A stretch of 64,000 nt of DNA from Gordonia spumicola (GTDB taxonomy: Bacteria; Actinomycetota; Actinomycetes; Mycobacteriales; Mycobacteriaceae). The DNA is taken from contig NZ_BJOV01000003.1 in the NCBI RefSeq assembly GCF_009932475.1, forward strand, positions 1 to 64,000, in the 5' to 3' direction. Below the pieces are notes generated by a model, which was given only the letters and a program-made list of their open reading frames with translations, had not been told where the DNA came from and did not search any database. The position numbers and the translations under genes are program-made. Positions 9,116 to 17,471 of this stretch are shown piece after piece (position 1 is the first letter of the stretch; every line of letters starts with the position of its first letter).

Positions 9116-9766
9116 TCAGCGCATTCCGCGCCCGGCGGCGAGGACGAACTCGGCCATGTGATCGACGAGTCGGTCGACGGTCCGCGGATCCGGGCTGTAG
9201 TCGACGCGGTCGAGTTCGTCTCCGATGAGCCCGAAGAGGCCGCCGATGACGGCCAGCGCTATCGAGTCCACCGCTTCAGGGAGGTCGTCGTTGTACATCT
9301 CCCAGACGCTGATGACCAGCTTGGACGCCGCGCGCCGGTTCTCGCGGCGCTGCTTGTCCACCTGCACCGTCAGGCCGCCCGCCACCCCGAACGTGACGAT
9401 CGAGACGCGCGGGTCGTCGATCAGCGCGTGCGCGAGGGCCCCGACGAGCGCGCGCACCATCGCGTCCTCGGACTGGTCGCCGGTCGGCATCGCCGCGACG
9501 ACCCTGGAAAAGGTCCGATCGGTGCACCGCCGGAGAAGCGCGACGTAACACTCCTGCTTCGACCGGAAGTGCTCGTAGAACGCCTTGTTGCCGACGAGAG
9601 CCCGCTGGCAGAGCGCTTCGATCGAGGTCTTGGCGACACCGTCGGTCGCGAACATCTCGAGCGCGGTGTCGAGGATGACCTCGCGGCGTCGCTCCGCGCG
9701 TTCGGCGGCGTCCAGACCGAGGATCACTCGTCCGCTGTCGTCAGAGGTATCGGTCATGCGTGCCAC
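9116..9766 (-). CDS. TetR-family regulator, probable controller of the 6.8-9.8 kb genes
   Basis: 216 residues from GTG 9766 (an in-frame ATG follows at 9757). The helix-turn-helix is about residues 44-64 (KTSIEALCQRALVGNKAFYEHF). A TACTGT -10 box lies 7 nt before the GTG, so the mRNA is probably leaderless. The operator-like motif at 9776-9789 overlaps that box and is shared with the phosphotransferase promoter at 6746. The simplest reading is an autorepressor that also represses the convergent phosphotransferase/unknown pair. It is not obviously KstR itself. Confidence 0.82.
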   Translation of the reverse strand: MARMTDTSDDSGRVILGLDAAERAERRREVILDTALEMFATDGVAKTSIEALCQRALVGNKAFYEHFRSKQECYVALLRRCTDRTFSRVVAAMPTGDQSEDAMVRALVGALAHALIDDPRVSIVTFGVAGGLTVQVDKQRRENRRAASKLVISVWEMYNDDLPEAVDSIALAVIGGLFGLIGDELDRVDYSPDPRTVDRLVDHMAEFVLAAGRGMR

Positions 9767-9775
9767 GCATCCGAC

Positions 9776-9789
9776 AGTAACCTGTTCTA
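9776..9789 (-). promoter_or_regulatory. Second KstR-like operator motif, tetR promoter
   Basis: AGTAACCTGTTCTA differs from the TNNAACNNGTTNNA pattern only in its first base. It shares AACCTGTTCTA with the site at 6746-6759 and overlaps the -10 box of the tetR gene. Confidence 0.5.
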
Positions 9790-9835
9790 GTTCGGCGATC
9801 GCAGCGGTTCGTCCGACCCGTCACAACTTCGATGG

Positions 9836-10543
9836 TCAGGCGTCGGGAACGGCGCATCCGTCGGGTCCGCAGGCGTGGCCGTCGGCGAGGAGCGTCGGCC
9901 CCCGACGGCCGGCCCACGCCTTCTCCAGGGCCTGGGCGAACACCTCCGTCGGCTGTGCTCCGGACACCGCGTACGTGCGATCGAAGACGTAGAACGGCAC
10001 ACCACCGACGCCGAACTCCTGCGCCTGGGCCTCGTCGCGCCGCACGTCGTCGGCGTATCGGGTCTCGTCCGCGAGCACCTCGCGAACTGCGGCCTCGGTG
10101 AAACCGGCGTCGACGGCGACCTGGACGAGGCGATCCGTGTCGCCGAACAGCGGGGCCTGCTCGGCGAAGTTCGCGACATACAGCGCGTCGAGCATCTGCT
10201 CCTGACGACCGAGTTCCTTGGCCCAGTGGAGGAGTCGGTGCATGTCGAACGAGTTGCCGTAGTCGCGGCCCGACGTCACGTACTCCAACCCCGCCTCGGC
10301 CGCGGCCGCGCCGAGCTGGCGTTCGCCCTGGGCCGCCTGCTCGAGCGTTCGACCGTACTTCTCCGCCAGGTGCTCGACGACGCTGCCGGACGTGCCCGCG
10401 GGAACGGTCGGGTCGAGCTCGAAGGAGCGGTGGACTACCGACACCTGGTCGCGGGCGTCGAACTCGTCGAGCGCGTCGGCGAACCGCTTCTTCCCGAGAT
10501 AGCAGAACGGGCAGTTGACGTCGGTCCAGATCTCGACCTGCAT
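9836..10543 (-). CDS. DsbA-family oxidoreductase (FrnE-like)
   Basis: 235 residues; ATG 10543 has GGAGG at a good distance. The thioredoxin-fold active site CPFC is at about residues 11-14 (WTDVNCPFCYLGKKRF), and a helical insertion and the cis-Pro loop GVGGVPFYVFD (about residues 178-188) follow. FrnE-type proteins are cytoplasmic dithiol oxidoreductases or isomerases linked to polyketide biosynthesis and oxidative stress. An extra Cys pair occurs at the C-terminus (HACGPDGCAVPDA), which could act as a second redox or metal site. The gene lies 25 nt downstream of the leftward MFS gene and may be its operon partner. Confidence 0.88.
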   Translation of the reverse strand: MQVEIWTDVNCPFCYLGKKRFADALDEFDARDQVSVVHRSFELDPTVPAGTSGSVVEHLAEKYGRTLEQAAQGERQLGAAAAEAGLEYVTSGRDYGNSFDMHRLLHWAKELGRQEQMLDALYVANFAEQAPLFGDTDRLVQVAVDAGFTEAAVREVLADETRYADDVRRDEAQAQEFGVGGVPFYVFDRTYAVSGAQPTEVFAQALEKAWAGRRGPTLLADGHACGPDGCAVPDA

Positions 10544-10568
10544 GAGTGAGTCGCCTCCATACGGTTGT

Positions 10569-11960
10569 TCAGTGCGTGGGCTTCAACGCGGGCGCGGTCT
10601 CCGTTGTTCCCGGCAGCCGCACCGCGAGCATCGCGCCGAGGGCGGTCAGGGCCACGGTCCACCAGAACGCGTCGCGGAAGCCGCCGACTCCGGCCGAGCC
10701 CGCCGTCAGGACCACGGCGACGACGGCCGTGCCGACCGAGCCGCCGACCTGCTGGAAGGTCCGCGTGAGGATCGACGCGTCGTGCTTGTACGCGGCGGGC
10801 AGGCCGACGAAAGCCGCGGACATGACGGGACTGATGAGCACGCCGAGCCCGAGGCCGCGCACGAACAGGGCCGCCATCAGCCAGATCAGGCCGGTGGACT
10901 CGTCGGCCAGGGCGAACGGAACGGTCGCGGCGGCGACCACCGCGAACCCGGCGACCGCCACCCAACGCGCGCCGATCGCGTCGGTGAGACGTCCGCCGAC
11001 GGTCCGGCTGACGAGCGCACCGATCCCCTGCGGCACGAGCACGAACGCCGCGGCGAGAACCGTCTCCCCGCGGACCTGCTGCAGGTACAGCGGAAGGGCG
11101 AGCATCGCGCCGAACGACGTGACGCCGAAGAAGAACAGTCCGACCGACGACGACCACACCGACTGCCGTGCGAAGACCCGCACGTCGACGAGGGTGGGAC
11201 CGGCGGCCCGGGCTCCTCGGACGACGAACGCGGCGAGCAGGGCGACGCCGATCGCGGCGGGGACGAGGACGTCGGCGCGGGCGATTCCGGCGTGCATGTT
11301 CGACAGGCCGAGCAGCACCCCGACGAGCCCGGGCGCCAGGAGCGCCAGTCCGAGCCAATCCAGGCGCGTCCGGCCCGGCGACCGGTCGTCGGGGATCCGG
11401 CCGGACAGGGCGAGCGCGATCAGGCACACGGGGACGTTGACGAGGAACAGCCAGCGCCAGTCGAGCCAGTGCAGGATGACGCCGCCGACGACCGGTCCGA
11501 GGATCGGGCCGAGCGCCGTCGGCACACTGACCAGGGCGACGAGGCGACCGAGCGCGCGGCCGCCGCTCGCGGCGACGAGAACCGACGTCATCAACGGGAA
11601 CAGCAGCCCCGCGCCGAGTCCCTGCAGCACACGAAAGGCGATGAGCGCCTGGATGTTCCACGCCGCGGCGCAGAGGATCGAGCCGAGGAAGAAGGCGGAC
11701 AGTCCGGTGCGCCAGACGGCCCGGGAGCCGAAGCGCAGCGCCGACCATCCGGCGAGCGGCACGGCGACCGCCAACGCCAGGAGGTAGCCGGTGTTGGTCC
11801 ATTGGACGGTGCCGACGGGCGCCGACATCGCCGTCGTCAGGTTGTCGAAGCCGATGGTCACGATGGTCGTGTCGAGGATCGGCGCGATGAGGCCCGCGAT
11901 CACGGCGATCGCGACGCGCTTGGCTTCGGCGGGGATGGCATCGAGCGTCTGAGTCTTCAC
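10569..11960 (-). CDS. MFS multidrug exporter (DHA2-like)
   Basis: 463 residues, GTG start at 11960 with AAGGAG 7 nt upstream. It has the predicted 14-TM architecture; the N-terminal signature is LIAPILDTTIVTIGFDNL and the antiporter motif C region is VPTALGPILGPVVGGVIL. The protein belongs to the EmrB/QacA branch of proton-coupled drug exporters. It is divergent from a TetR gene at 12031, and the short intergenic region carries a long inverted repeat, the classical arrangement of a repressor controlling an efflux pump. Confidence 0.9.
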   Translation of the reverse strand: MKTQTLDAIPAEAKRVAIAVIAGLIAPILDTTIVTIGFDNLTTAMSAPVGTVQWTNTGYLLALAVAVPLAGWSALRFGSRAVWRTGLSAFFLGSILCAAAWNIQALIAFRVLQGLGAGLLFPLMTSVLVAASGGRALGRLVALVSVPTALGPILGPVVGGVILHWLDWRWLFLVNVPVCLIALALSGRIPDDRSPGRTRLDWLGLALLAPGLVGVLLGLSNMHAGIARADVLVPAAIGVALLAAFVVRGARAAGPTLVDVRVFARQSVWSSSVGLFFFGVTSFGAMLALPLYLQQVRGETVLAAAFVLVPQGIGALVSRTVGGRLTDAIGARWVAVAGFAVVAAATVPFALADESTGLIWLMAALFVRGLGLGVLISPVMSAAFVGLPAAYKHDASILTRTFQQVGGSVGTAVVAVVLTAGSAGVGGFRDAFWWTVALTALGAMLAVRLPGTTETAPALKPTH

Positions 11961-11978
11961 AACACTCCTTAGATTCAG

Positions 11979-12030
11979 TTGCGTATCTTATTTCCCGACC
12001 GACGATAGCCTCGTGCGATAAGATGCGCAA
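11979..12030. promoter_or_regulatory. Shared MFS/tetR operator region with long inverted repeat
   Basis: TTGCGTATCTTAT (11979-11991) and ATAAGATGCGCAA (12018-12030) are inverted with one mismatch, 26 nt apart. The right arm contains a TAAGAT -10 box 6 nt before the tetR GTG; the left arm lies 19-31 nt before the MFS start. A repressor bound here would silence both genes. Confidence 0.65.
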
Positions 12031-12618
12031 GTGGGTCTTAACGAGAAGGCGACGCGACGACGCGGCGCGGAACTGGAAGCGGCGATCCTCGACGCCGCGT
12101 GGGAACAGCTGACCGAACGCGGATACGCGGGCTTCACGTTCGAAGCCGTCGCCGAACGCGCGGAGACGTCCCGCCCCGTGCTGTACCGTCGCTGGCCCAC
12201 GCGTTCGGACCTGCTCCAGGCGACGATCCGCCATCACGGCGCGGGCCAGGACGTGTCGGCCCCGGACACGGGGAGTCTCCGAGGTGATCTCTTGACGGCC
12301 CTGCGCCGCTCGAACGACAGGCGGTCGAACTTCCTCGTCCTGCTCAGCGCCAGCCTCGGCGAGTACTACAGCGAGTCGGGCGCGACGCCGAGCGACGTCC
12401 GCGACCTCCTGTTCGGCGCACAACGCATGGGGATCGACGACATCCTCGACCGCGCCGTCGCCCGCGGCGAAGCGGACCCGGCACGCCTGACCCCGACAGT
12501 CCGAACCGTCCCGTACAACCTCTACCGCCACGAGGTGCTCATGACCCTCCGGCCGGTTCCCGACGAGAAGCTCACCGCGATCGTCGACGAGGTGTTCCTG
12601 CCGCTCGTCACGCCATAG
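12031..12618 (+). CDS. TetR-family regulator of the adjacent MFS pump
   Basis: 195 residues from GTG 12031. The helix-turn-helix is about residues 33-53 (FTFEAVAERAETSRPVLYRR). It lacks a ribosome site and follows a -10 box by 6 nt, so it is probably read from a leaderless mRNA. The C-terminal helical domain is of the AcrR/TetR_C type with several Arg and Tyr residues near the dimer helices. The ligand is unknown. Divergent placement and the shared palindrome make it the likely repressor of the MFS gene at 10569-11960. Confidence 0.87.
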   Translation: MGLNEKATRRRGAELEAAILDAAWEQLTERGYAGFTFEAVAERAETSRPVLYRRWPTRSDLLQATIRHHGAGQDVSAPDTGSLRGDLLTALRRSNDRRSNFLVLLSASLGEYYSESGATPSDVRDLLFGAQRMGIDDILDRAVARGEADPARLTPTVRTVPYNLYRHEVLMTLRPVPDEKLTAIVDEVFLPLVTP

Positions 12619-12645
12619 GACGCCACCTGGCATGCTTGTCACCGC

Positions 12646-12719
12646 GCCCCCTTAGCCCAATTGGCAGAGGCAGCGGACTTAAAATCCGCGCAGTGTCGGT
12701 TCGAGCCCGACAGGGGGCA
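12646..12719 (+). tRNA. tRNA with UAA anticodon (tRNA-Leu), short variable arm
   Basis: A full cloverleaf can be drawn. The acceptor stem is GCCCCCT/AGGGGGC, the anticodon stem GCGGA/TCCGC with loop CTTAAAA, and the T stem GTCGG/CCGAC with loop TTCGAGC. The discriminator is A and no CCA is encoded. The anticodon (12680-12682) is TAA, which reads Leu UUA. The variable region is only 5 nt (12690-12694), a class I shape, whereas bacterial tRNA-Leu normally has a long arm. The leucine identity rests on the anticodon alone. Confidence 0.85.
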
Positions 12720-12729
12720 CTGACTCCTT

Positions 12730-12744
12730 CTCGACTGCGCTCGA
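12730..12744. repeat. Dispersed CTCGACTGCGCTCGA repeat
   Basis: Short intergenic repeat between the tRNA and the methyltransferase gene. The same core occurs at 31999-32012, a CTCGACTCCGCTCGA variant ends the gene at 6768-7910, and a related inverted form lies at 46664-46692. Confidence 0.55.
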
Positions 12745-12776
12745 AGAACCGGGGCCGAGCGCGGTCGATACGCAGA

Positions 12777-13289
12777 TCAGAACAGGCGGCCTGCGTCTTC
12801 AGCGGGCGGTTCCTCCAAGGCCAGGAGTGCCCGTTTGCGGGGCAGCCCACCCGCGTAGCCGGTGAGCGAACCGTCCGACCCGACCACTCGATGGCACGGG
12901 ATGATCACGCCGATCGGATTCGACCCGACGGCCTGACCGACGGCCGTCGCCATCCCCTTGCCGCCGACCCGTTCGGCGATCCAGCCGTAGGTGACGGTCT
13001 CGCCGAACGGGATGTGCATCAGCAGGTCCCACACGCGAGTCTGGAAGTCGGTGCCGACAGGCCGCAACGGCAGGTCGAACACCCTCCTGTGTCCGGCCAG
13101 GTACTCGCGGAGCTGGTCCGACGCGTCGACGAGCAACGGATCGGGGGTCACCGTCATGTCCGTCCCGAACGACGACTCCGCCGGCAGCCGGGCTTGCGCG
13201 TCGAAGTACACGCCGACGACGGCGTCGCCGTCGGCGACGATCGTCACCGGCCCGAGGTCGGTTGTGATCACCGCATGACGACGACTCAT
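12777..13289 (-). CDS. ogt: Methylated-DNA--protein-cysteine methyltransferase
   Basis: 170 residues. The suicide Cys lies in IIPCHRVVG (about residues 128-136), the helix-turn-helix in TVTYGWIAERVGGKGMATAV, and the flipping Arg/Asn-hinge region in GQAVGSNPIGV. It repairs O6-alkylguanine by irreversible transfer of the alkyl group to the Cys. The start ATG 13289 overlaps the stop of the DUF3500 gene (ATGA), making it the last gene of the catabolic operon that begins at 19767. That is an unusual place for a DNA-repair gene and may mean that the pathway makes alkylating intermediates. Confidence 0.92.
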   Translation of the reverse strand: MSRRHAVITTDLGPVTIVADGDAVVGVYFDAQARLPAESSFGTDMTVTPDPLLVDASDQLREYLAGHRRVFDLPLRPVGTDFQTRVWDLLMHIPFGETVTYGWIAERVGGKGMATAVGQAVGSNPIGVIIPCHRVVGSDGSLTGYAGGLPRKRALLALEEPPAEDAGRLF

Positions 13290-14410
13290 CCCTCCATCAT
13301 GCCGGTGACCGAACTCGAGACCGAACGGCTCACGAGGTGCGATCGTCCCCACCGCGTGTCCGTGCCCGCGTGCTCGGCGAGGATTCCGGCGGCGAAGTCG
13401 TTGTCGAGGTCGCGGATCACGCTGTGCAGGTGATTGCCTCCACCGACAGCGTTGACGGCCTCGATCAGGTAGCGGTCGGTCTGCACGCGGAAGTAGTGCG
13501 GCTCGCCGCGGACCTGCGCTCCCGCCCACGCGAAATGGATCGGGCCTCCCTCGCGGACGGCGGCGCGGTGCCGCTCCCCCGCCTCCGGCGGCAGCCGATC
13601 GAGGTAGCAGTCGACGATCGCCAGGAGCCCGGCCTGCTGGTCCGGGGTCAGATCGTCCGACGCGATCCCCGACGGGGCGTCGCGCCGGAACGTCAGCGCC
13701 GCCCGGTCCGCGTCGGCGATCCGGTAGTCGGGCATGCCGAGGTCGTAGTGATCGGGGTACTCGTACGCACCGATCTTCGGAACCTGGCGAGTGACGAAGT
13801 CTGCGGGTGCGACGTCGTGGATCACGGCGGTCGCACGCTGATCGTCGGTCAACGACGCCAGCAGATCGAAGCCCAGCCCCTCGTCGTCGGCGAGCGGCTT
13901 GAGGACACCGTCGTACTCGGTGGGCTGCGCGCCCAATGCCATCGGCGTCGCGGCCACCCACCGTTCGTCGACGACTGTCACGTTGACGCACACGTGATGG
14001 CCGAGGAAGCGGAGCGTCCACGTGTCCTCGAATCCGGGCCTGCCGAAGAGCGTCAGGTAGTAGCTGTCCGAACTTCGCCACGACGGCAGCGCCGGACCGA
14101 GGAAGTCGCCCTCGTAGTCGCGCAAGACGTGCTCCAGTTGGGTGATGCCGAGGATCTTGGTGAACGTGCGCAGCGGGACGGTCATCCGGATCATGTCCCA
14201 GACGAGGACCCGCTGGTGCCTGTCGAGGTCGTGCAGCGGGATCCCCGTGCGGTCGGGCTTCGGGATGATGTCCCAGTCGAGGCGACGCGCGTCGTCGAAG
14301 TCGGCGATCACCGCCTGCTCCCGCTGCTGCGGGCTGAACGTGCCGATCAGCCCCATCGCGGTGACAACGAGCCGCTGGGCGGTCTGCGGGGCTTCGTACA
14401 GGTCAGACAT
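13286..14410 (-). CDS. DUF3500 family protein
   Basis: 374 residues. It matches the DUF3500 layout: N-terminal FSPQQREQA, central SYYLTLFGRPG with WTLRFLGHHVCVNVTVVD, and C-terminal PHYFRVQTDRYLIEAVNAVG followed by NHLHSVIRDLDNDFA. The many conserved His, Asp and Arg residues suggest an enzyme, but no activity is established to my knowledge. There is no signal peptide. It lies 32 nt after the acyl-CoA synthetase gene and is coupled to the methyltransferase gene by a 4-nt overlap, so it is part of the catabolic operon. Confidence 0.85.
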   Translation of the reverse strand: MSDLYEAPQTAQRLVVTAMGLIGTFSPQQREQAVIADFDDARRLDWDIIPKPDRTGIPLHDLDRHQRVLVWDMIRMTVPLRTFTKILGITQLEHVLRDYEGDFLGPALPSWRSSDSYYLTLFGRPGFEDTWTLRFLGHHVCVNVTVVDERWVAATPMALGAQPTEYDGVLKPLADDEGLGFDLLASLTDDQRATAVIHDVAPADFVTRQVPKIGAYEYPDHYDLGMPDYRIADADRAALTFRRDAPSGIASDDLTPDQQAGLLAIVDCYLDRLPPEAGERHRAAVREGGPIHFAWAGAQVRGEPHYFRVQTDRYLIEAVNAVGGGNHLHSVIRDLDNDFAAGILAEHAGTDTRWGRSHLVSRSVSSSVTGMMEG

Positions 14411-14442
14411 GTCTCTGGTTCCTCTCTGGCGCGGATGTCGTG

Positions 14443-15840
14443 TCAGTCATCGGCGAGCAGTTCCTTCTTGCGGACCTTGCCCATCGCGTTGCGAGGCAGC
14501 GCGTCGATCCGGCGGATCTCCCGCGGGCGTTTGTGGATCGACAGGGTGGACGCGACGAACTCCGACAGCACATCGCCGTCCACGTCGTCGCCGACCACAT
14601 AGGCGACTATCCGCTGTCCGAGATCGACGTCCGGGACACCGACGACGGCGACCTCGGACACCGACGGATGCGACAGCAGTGCGTGCTCCACTTCGCCCGC
14701 ACCGATGCGGTACCCGCCCGACTTGATGAGGTCGACCGACTCCCGTCCGACGATGCGGTGGAAGCCGCCGCGATCGATGACGGCCATGTCGCCGGTCATG
14801 AACCAGCTGTCGGAGGTGAATTCCGCTGCGGTCTTCTCCGGATTGCGGAGGTAGCCGTCGAACAGTGTCGGGCCCGCGATCTGCAGGCGGCCCAACGTCT
14901 CACCGTCGTGCGGCACCGGGTTGCCCGCGTCGTCCCACAGACGCGTCCGGACTCCCGAGATCGGCAGTCCCACCCAGCCGGGACGACGTTCGCCGTCGGC
15001 CCTGGTGCTGATGGTGATGACGGTCTCGCTCATCCCGTAGCGCTCGATCGGATCGTGACCGGTCAGCTCGCGCATAGCGGCGAACACCGGGGTGGGCAGC
15101 GGTGCGCTGCCCGACACCAGCAGTCGGGCCGACGACAGGGCACGGGCCGACTCCGGATCGGCGCACACCCGCGACCACACCGTGGGCACGCCGAAGTACA
15201 GCGACCCGCCGGCCGCGGCGTACGCCTGAGCCTTCGGGCGAACCGTGTGGACCAGGGGCGAACCGTGCCGCAGCGCGCCGATGACGCCAAGGACCAGTCC
15301 GTGGACGTGGAACAGCGGCAACCCGTGGACGAGCGTGTCGTCGGCGTTCCACTGCCACGCGTCGGCCAGGCCGTCCAGACTCGCGGCGATCGCCCGCCTC
15401 GACAGCACCACGCCCTTGGGCAGGCCGGTGGTGCCCGAGGTGTACATGATCAGCGCCGTCGACTCCGGGCCCGGTTCGACTGCCGGCGCGTCCGCGCGCT
15501 CATCGAGGTCGACCGGCACGGTCGGCAGGTCGACGCCGTCGATCGGGTTGCCGAGCAGCAGCTGTGCGCCCGAGTCGGTCAGGATGTGCCGGCGCTCGGC
15601 GGGTCCGGAGTCCGGAGGCAGCGGCACCGCGGGCACCCCGGCCAGCAGGCAGCCGACCACCCCGATCACCGTGTCCATCGTGGCGTTCGCGACCATCGCG
15701 ACCGACGACGCACCGCCGACCCTGCGAGCCACGGCCGACGCCGCGCCGACGAGCTCGCTCCGGGTCATCGACTCGTCGCCCACCGTCACCGCAAGGGCGT
15801 CCGGACCGTCAGTCAGCGAAGGAAGCAGCACTGCGGTCAT
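14443..15840 (-). CDS. AMP-forming acyl-CoA synthetase
   Basis: 465 residues, ANL superfamily. Adenylation motifs are in order: YTSGTTGLPKG (about 134-144), YGMSETV, TGDMAVIDRGGFHRIVGR, and the C-terminal catalytic Lys in NAMGKVRKKEL. It is short for the family, close to malonyl-CoA synthetase or short aryl/acyl ligases. It would convert a carboxylic acid released by the upstream enzymes into its CoA thioester. The start overlaps the cupin stop by 4 nt. Confidence 0.88.
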   Translation of the reverse strand: MTAVLLPSLTDGPDALAVTVGDESMTRSELVGAASAVARRVGGASSVAMVANATMDTVIGVVGCLLAGVPAVPLPPDSGPAERRHILTDSGAQLLLGNPIDGVDLPTVPVDLDERADAPAVEPGPESTALIMYTSGTTGLPKGVVLSRRAIAASLDGLADAWQWNADDTLVHGLPLFHVHGLVLGVIGALRHGSPLVHTVRPKAQAYAAAGGSLYFGVPTVWSRVCADPESARALSSARLLVSGSAPLPTPVFAAMRELTGHDPIERYGMSETVITISTRADGERRPGWVGLPISGVRTRLWDDAGNPVPHDGETLGRLQIAGPTLFDGYLRNPEKTAAEFTSDSWFMTGDMAVIDRGGFHRIVGRESVDLIKSGGYRIGAGEVEHALLSHPSVSEVAVVGVPDVDLGQRIVAYVVGDDVDGDVLSEFVASTLSIHKRPREIRRIDALPRNAMGKVRKKELLADD

Positions 15841-16184
15841 CGGGGGCCCTCCGTCGACGGCGCGGGACGGACGACGAGCATCCGTGCGACGACGGCGCCG
15901 GCATTGTGGACCGATCGCTCATCGCCCACTGCGACGTTCACCGAATCGAGCGGACCTGCGGTCACACTGACGCCGCCGCCTGCGAACGTCAGCTCGCCCT
16001 CGAGCACGACGTAGATCGTCTCGGCGGTCTGCACCGCGGAGGCTGCAGTCGCGCCGGGCTCGTACTCGGACAGGACCACGCTCATCCCGCCGTCGCCGCC
16101 CTGCAGTCGCACGGGCGACACACCGTGGTGTCCGACGGGCGCGAACGGCTCGCCGTCGGCGACGCGGGTCAGTCGAATCGTCAT
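15837..16184 (-). CDS. Small cupin-domain protein
   Basis: 115 residues, a single beta-barrel cupin. Motif-like segments are AETIYVVLEGELTFAGGG and SVNVAVGDERSVHNAGAV. Several of the usual metal-binding His residues are missing or replaced, so metal binding is uncertain. It could be a small isomerase, a sensing subunit or a degenerate dioxygenase of the pathway. Translation is coupled to the next gene (ATGA), and the preceding gene ends 1 nt before the start. Confidence 0.8.
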   Translation of the reverse strand: MTIRLTRVADGEPFAPVGHHGVSPVRLQGGDGGMSVVLSEYEPGATAASAVQTAETIYVVLEGELTFAGGGVSVTAGPLDSVNVAVGDERSVHNAGAVVARMLVVRPAPSTEGPR

Positions 16185-16185
16185 G

Positions 16186-17019
16186 TCACAGGACCCCCGC
16201 GTCGACGCGGACGCCGATCGGCGTGGTCACCGAACCGATGCCGTCGATCGTCACCGTCACCTCATCGCCCGGATGCAGGAACCTCGGGGGCGTCCGTGCG
16301 TAGCCGACGCCCGACGGGGTGCCGGTGGCGATCAGGTCGCCGGGCTGCAGGGTGAACGTGCGGCTCACGAACGACAGGATGTCGGCGATCGAGAAGATCA
16401 TCATGTCGGTGGTCGACTCCTGCATCACCTCGCCGTCGACGAGACAGCGCACCCGCCGGCTGCCGAGCTCGCCGACCTCGTCGGCGGTCACCAGATCGGA
16501 CATCGGCCCGCTCCGGTCGGCGTTCTTGCCGATGGTCCACTGCGTCGTCAGCTTCTGCGCCCGACGTGCGGTGATGTCGTTGAACGCGGCGTACGCGAAC
16601 ACCGCGGCTTCGGCCTGCTCCGGAGTGGCGACCGACAGCGGTGCGCCGACGGCCACCAACAGCTCGGCCTCCCAGTCCAGTCCCTGCTCGTCGACGGGCA
16701 CGTCCACCGGGACGCCGCCGACCGTCAACGACTGCGTCCACCGACCGAAGATCGTGGGATGATCGGGCACCTCGAACGGGCCTTCTGCCACATGTTCGCG
16801 GTAGTTGAGTCCCACGCACAGGACCCGCGCACCCGGGCGCACGGGCGGCACGATCTCCACGTCGGCCGCGTGGAGACGGTCCACGACACCCGCAGCCGCG
16901 GCGACGGCGGCGGACGGGTCGTCCCAGAACCGCTCGACCGAGCCCAGCGGGATCAGCGCGTCGCCGTCCCTGGCCGCCACCTGCACTCCGTGCGCGTCGC
17001 GATATCCGATGATCTTCAC
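16186..17019 (-). CDS. Fumarylacetoacetate hydrolase family protein
   Basis: 277 residues from GTG 17019, preceded by GGGGA; a longer upstream reading is open but lacks a ribosome site. The FAH fold shows in LCVGLNYREHVAE, the metal-binding acidic residues in DWEAELLVAVG, and the C-terminal FTLQPGDLIATGTPSGVGYA. Enzymes of this family hydrate or hydrolyse C-C bonds of ring-cleavage products (2-hydroxyhepta-2,4-diene-1,7-dioate type, acylpyruvases). It fits a step after ring oxidation by the monooxygenase of the same operon. Confidence 0.88.
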   Translation of the reverse strand: MKIIGYRDAHGVQVAARDGDALIPLGSVERFWDDPSAAVAAAAGVVDRLHAADVEIVPPVRPGARVLCVGLNYREHVAEGPFEVPDHPTIFGRWTQSLTVGGVPVDVPVDEQGLDWEAELLVAVGAPLSVATPEQAEAAVFAYAAFNDITARRAQKLTTQWTIGKNADRSGPMSDLVTADEVGELGSRRVRCLVDGEVMQESTTDMMIFSIADILSFVSRTFTLQPGDLIATGTPSGVGYARTPPRFLHPGDEVTVTIDGIGSVTTPIGVRVDAGVL

Positions 17020-17030
17020 ACTGTTCCCCT

Positions 17031-17471
17031 TCAGCTTCCGTAGACGGCTGCGCACCAACCGGCAGGCGCCGCACCGTCGACACAGATGACGCGGCGGTCG
17101 ATGAGCCAGCGTCCGTCCGCCTGTTTGACGAAGTGGTCGCGCCATTCGCCCCAGTGGTCGGGTGCGGCCTGATCGGTGATCGCGATGTACATCGTGACCA
17201 CATCGGCCGCGTCGGCGCCGCGGAACACGATGTCGAGCGTGGTCGCGTGATGGCGGATGAACGTCGGACCGCCGCCCTTGACCACCTCGGCCATCTCGAC
17301 GGCGCCGACCTCGGTGCCGTCGGGCAGGGTGATGCGGGCGTCGTCGGTGTAGATCACCGACATGCCGGCGAAGTCGGCGTTCTCGCGCGCCATGTTGCAG
17401 TAGCGGTGCATCACCGCGGTGATCAGTGCACGATCGTCGGCACGGGCCTGGTCGAGGCTGTCTGCGGTCAT
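17031..17471 (-). CDS. NTF2/SnoaL-like protein
   Basis: 146 residues. The cone-shaped alpha+beta fold is indicated by the N-terminal helix RALITAVMHRYCNMARENAD, then YTDDARITLPDGTEV and the C-terminal strands WGEWRDHFVKQADGRWLIDR. Relatives act as isomerases, cyclases or small subunits of ring-hydroxylating systems. The start overlaps the stop of the hydrolase gene (ATGA), so it belongs to the operon. No catalytic assignment is possible from sequence. Confidence 0.8.
   Translation of the reverse strand: MTADSLDQARADDRALITAVMHRYCNMARENADFAGMSVIYTDDARITLPDGTEVGAVEMAEVVKGGGPTFIRHHATTLDIVFRGADAADVVTMYIAITDQAAPDHWGEWRDHFVKQADGRWLIDRRVICVDGAAPAGWCAAVYGS

Noticed and set aside
9116..9766. KstR itself
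   Set aside because: The operators resemble KstR sites, but the cholesterol-catabolic genes that normally surround kstR are absent and the protein shows no feature that I can tie to KstR alone.
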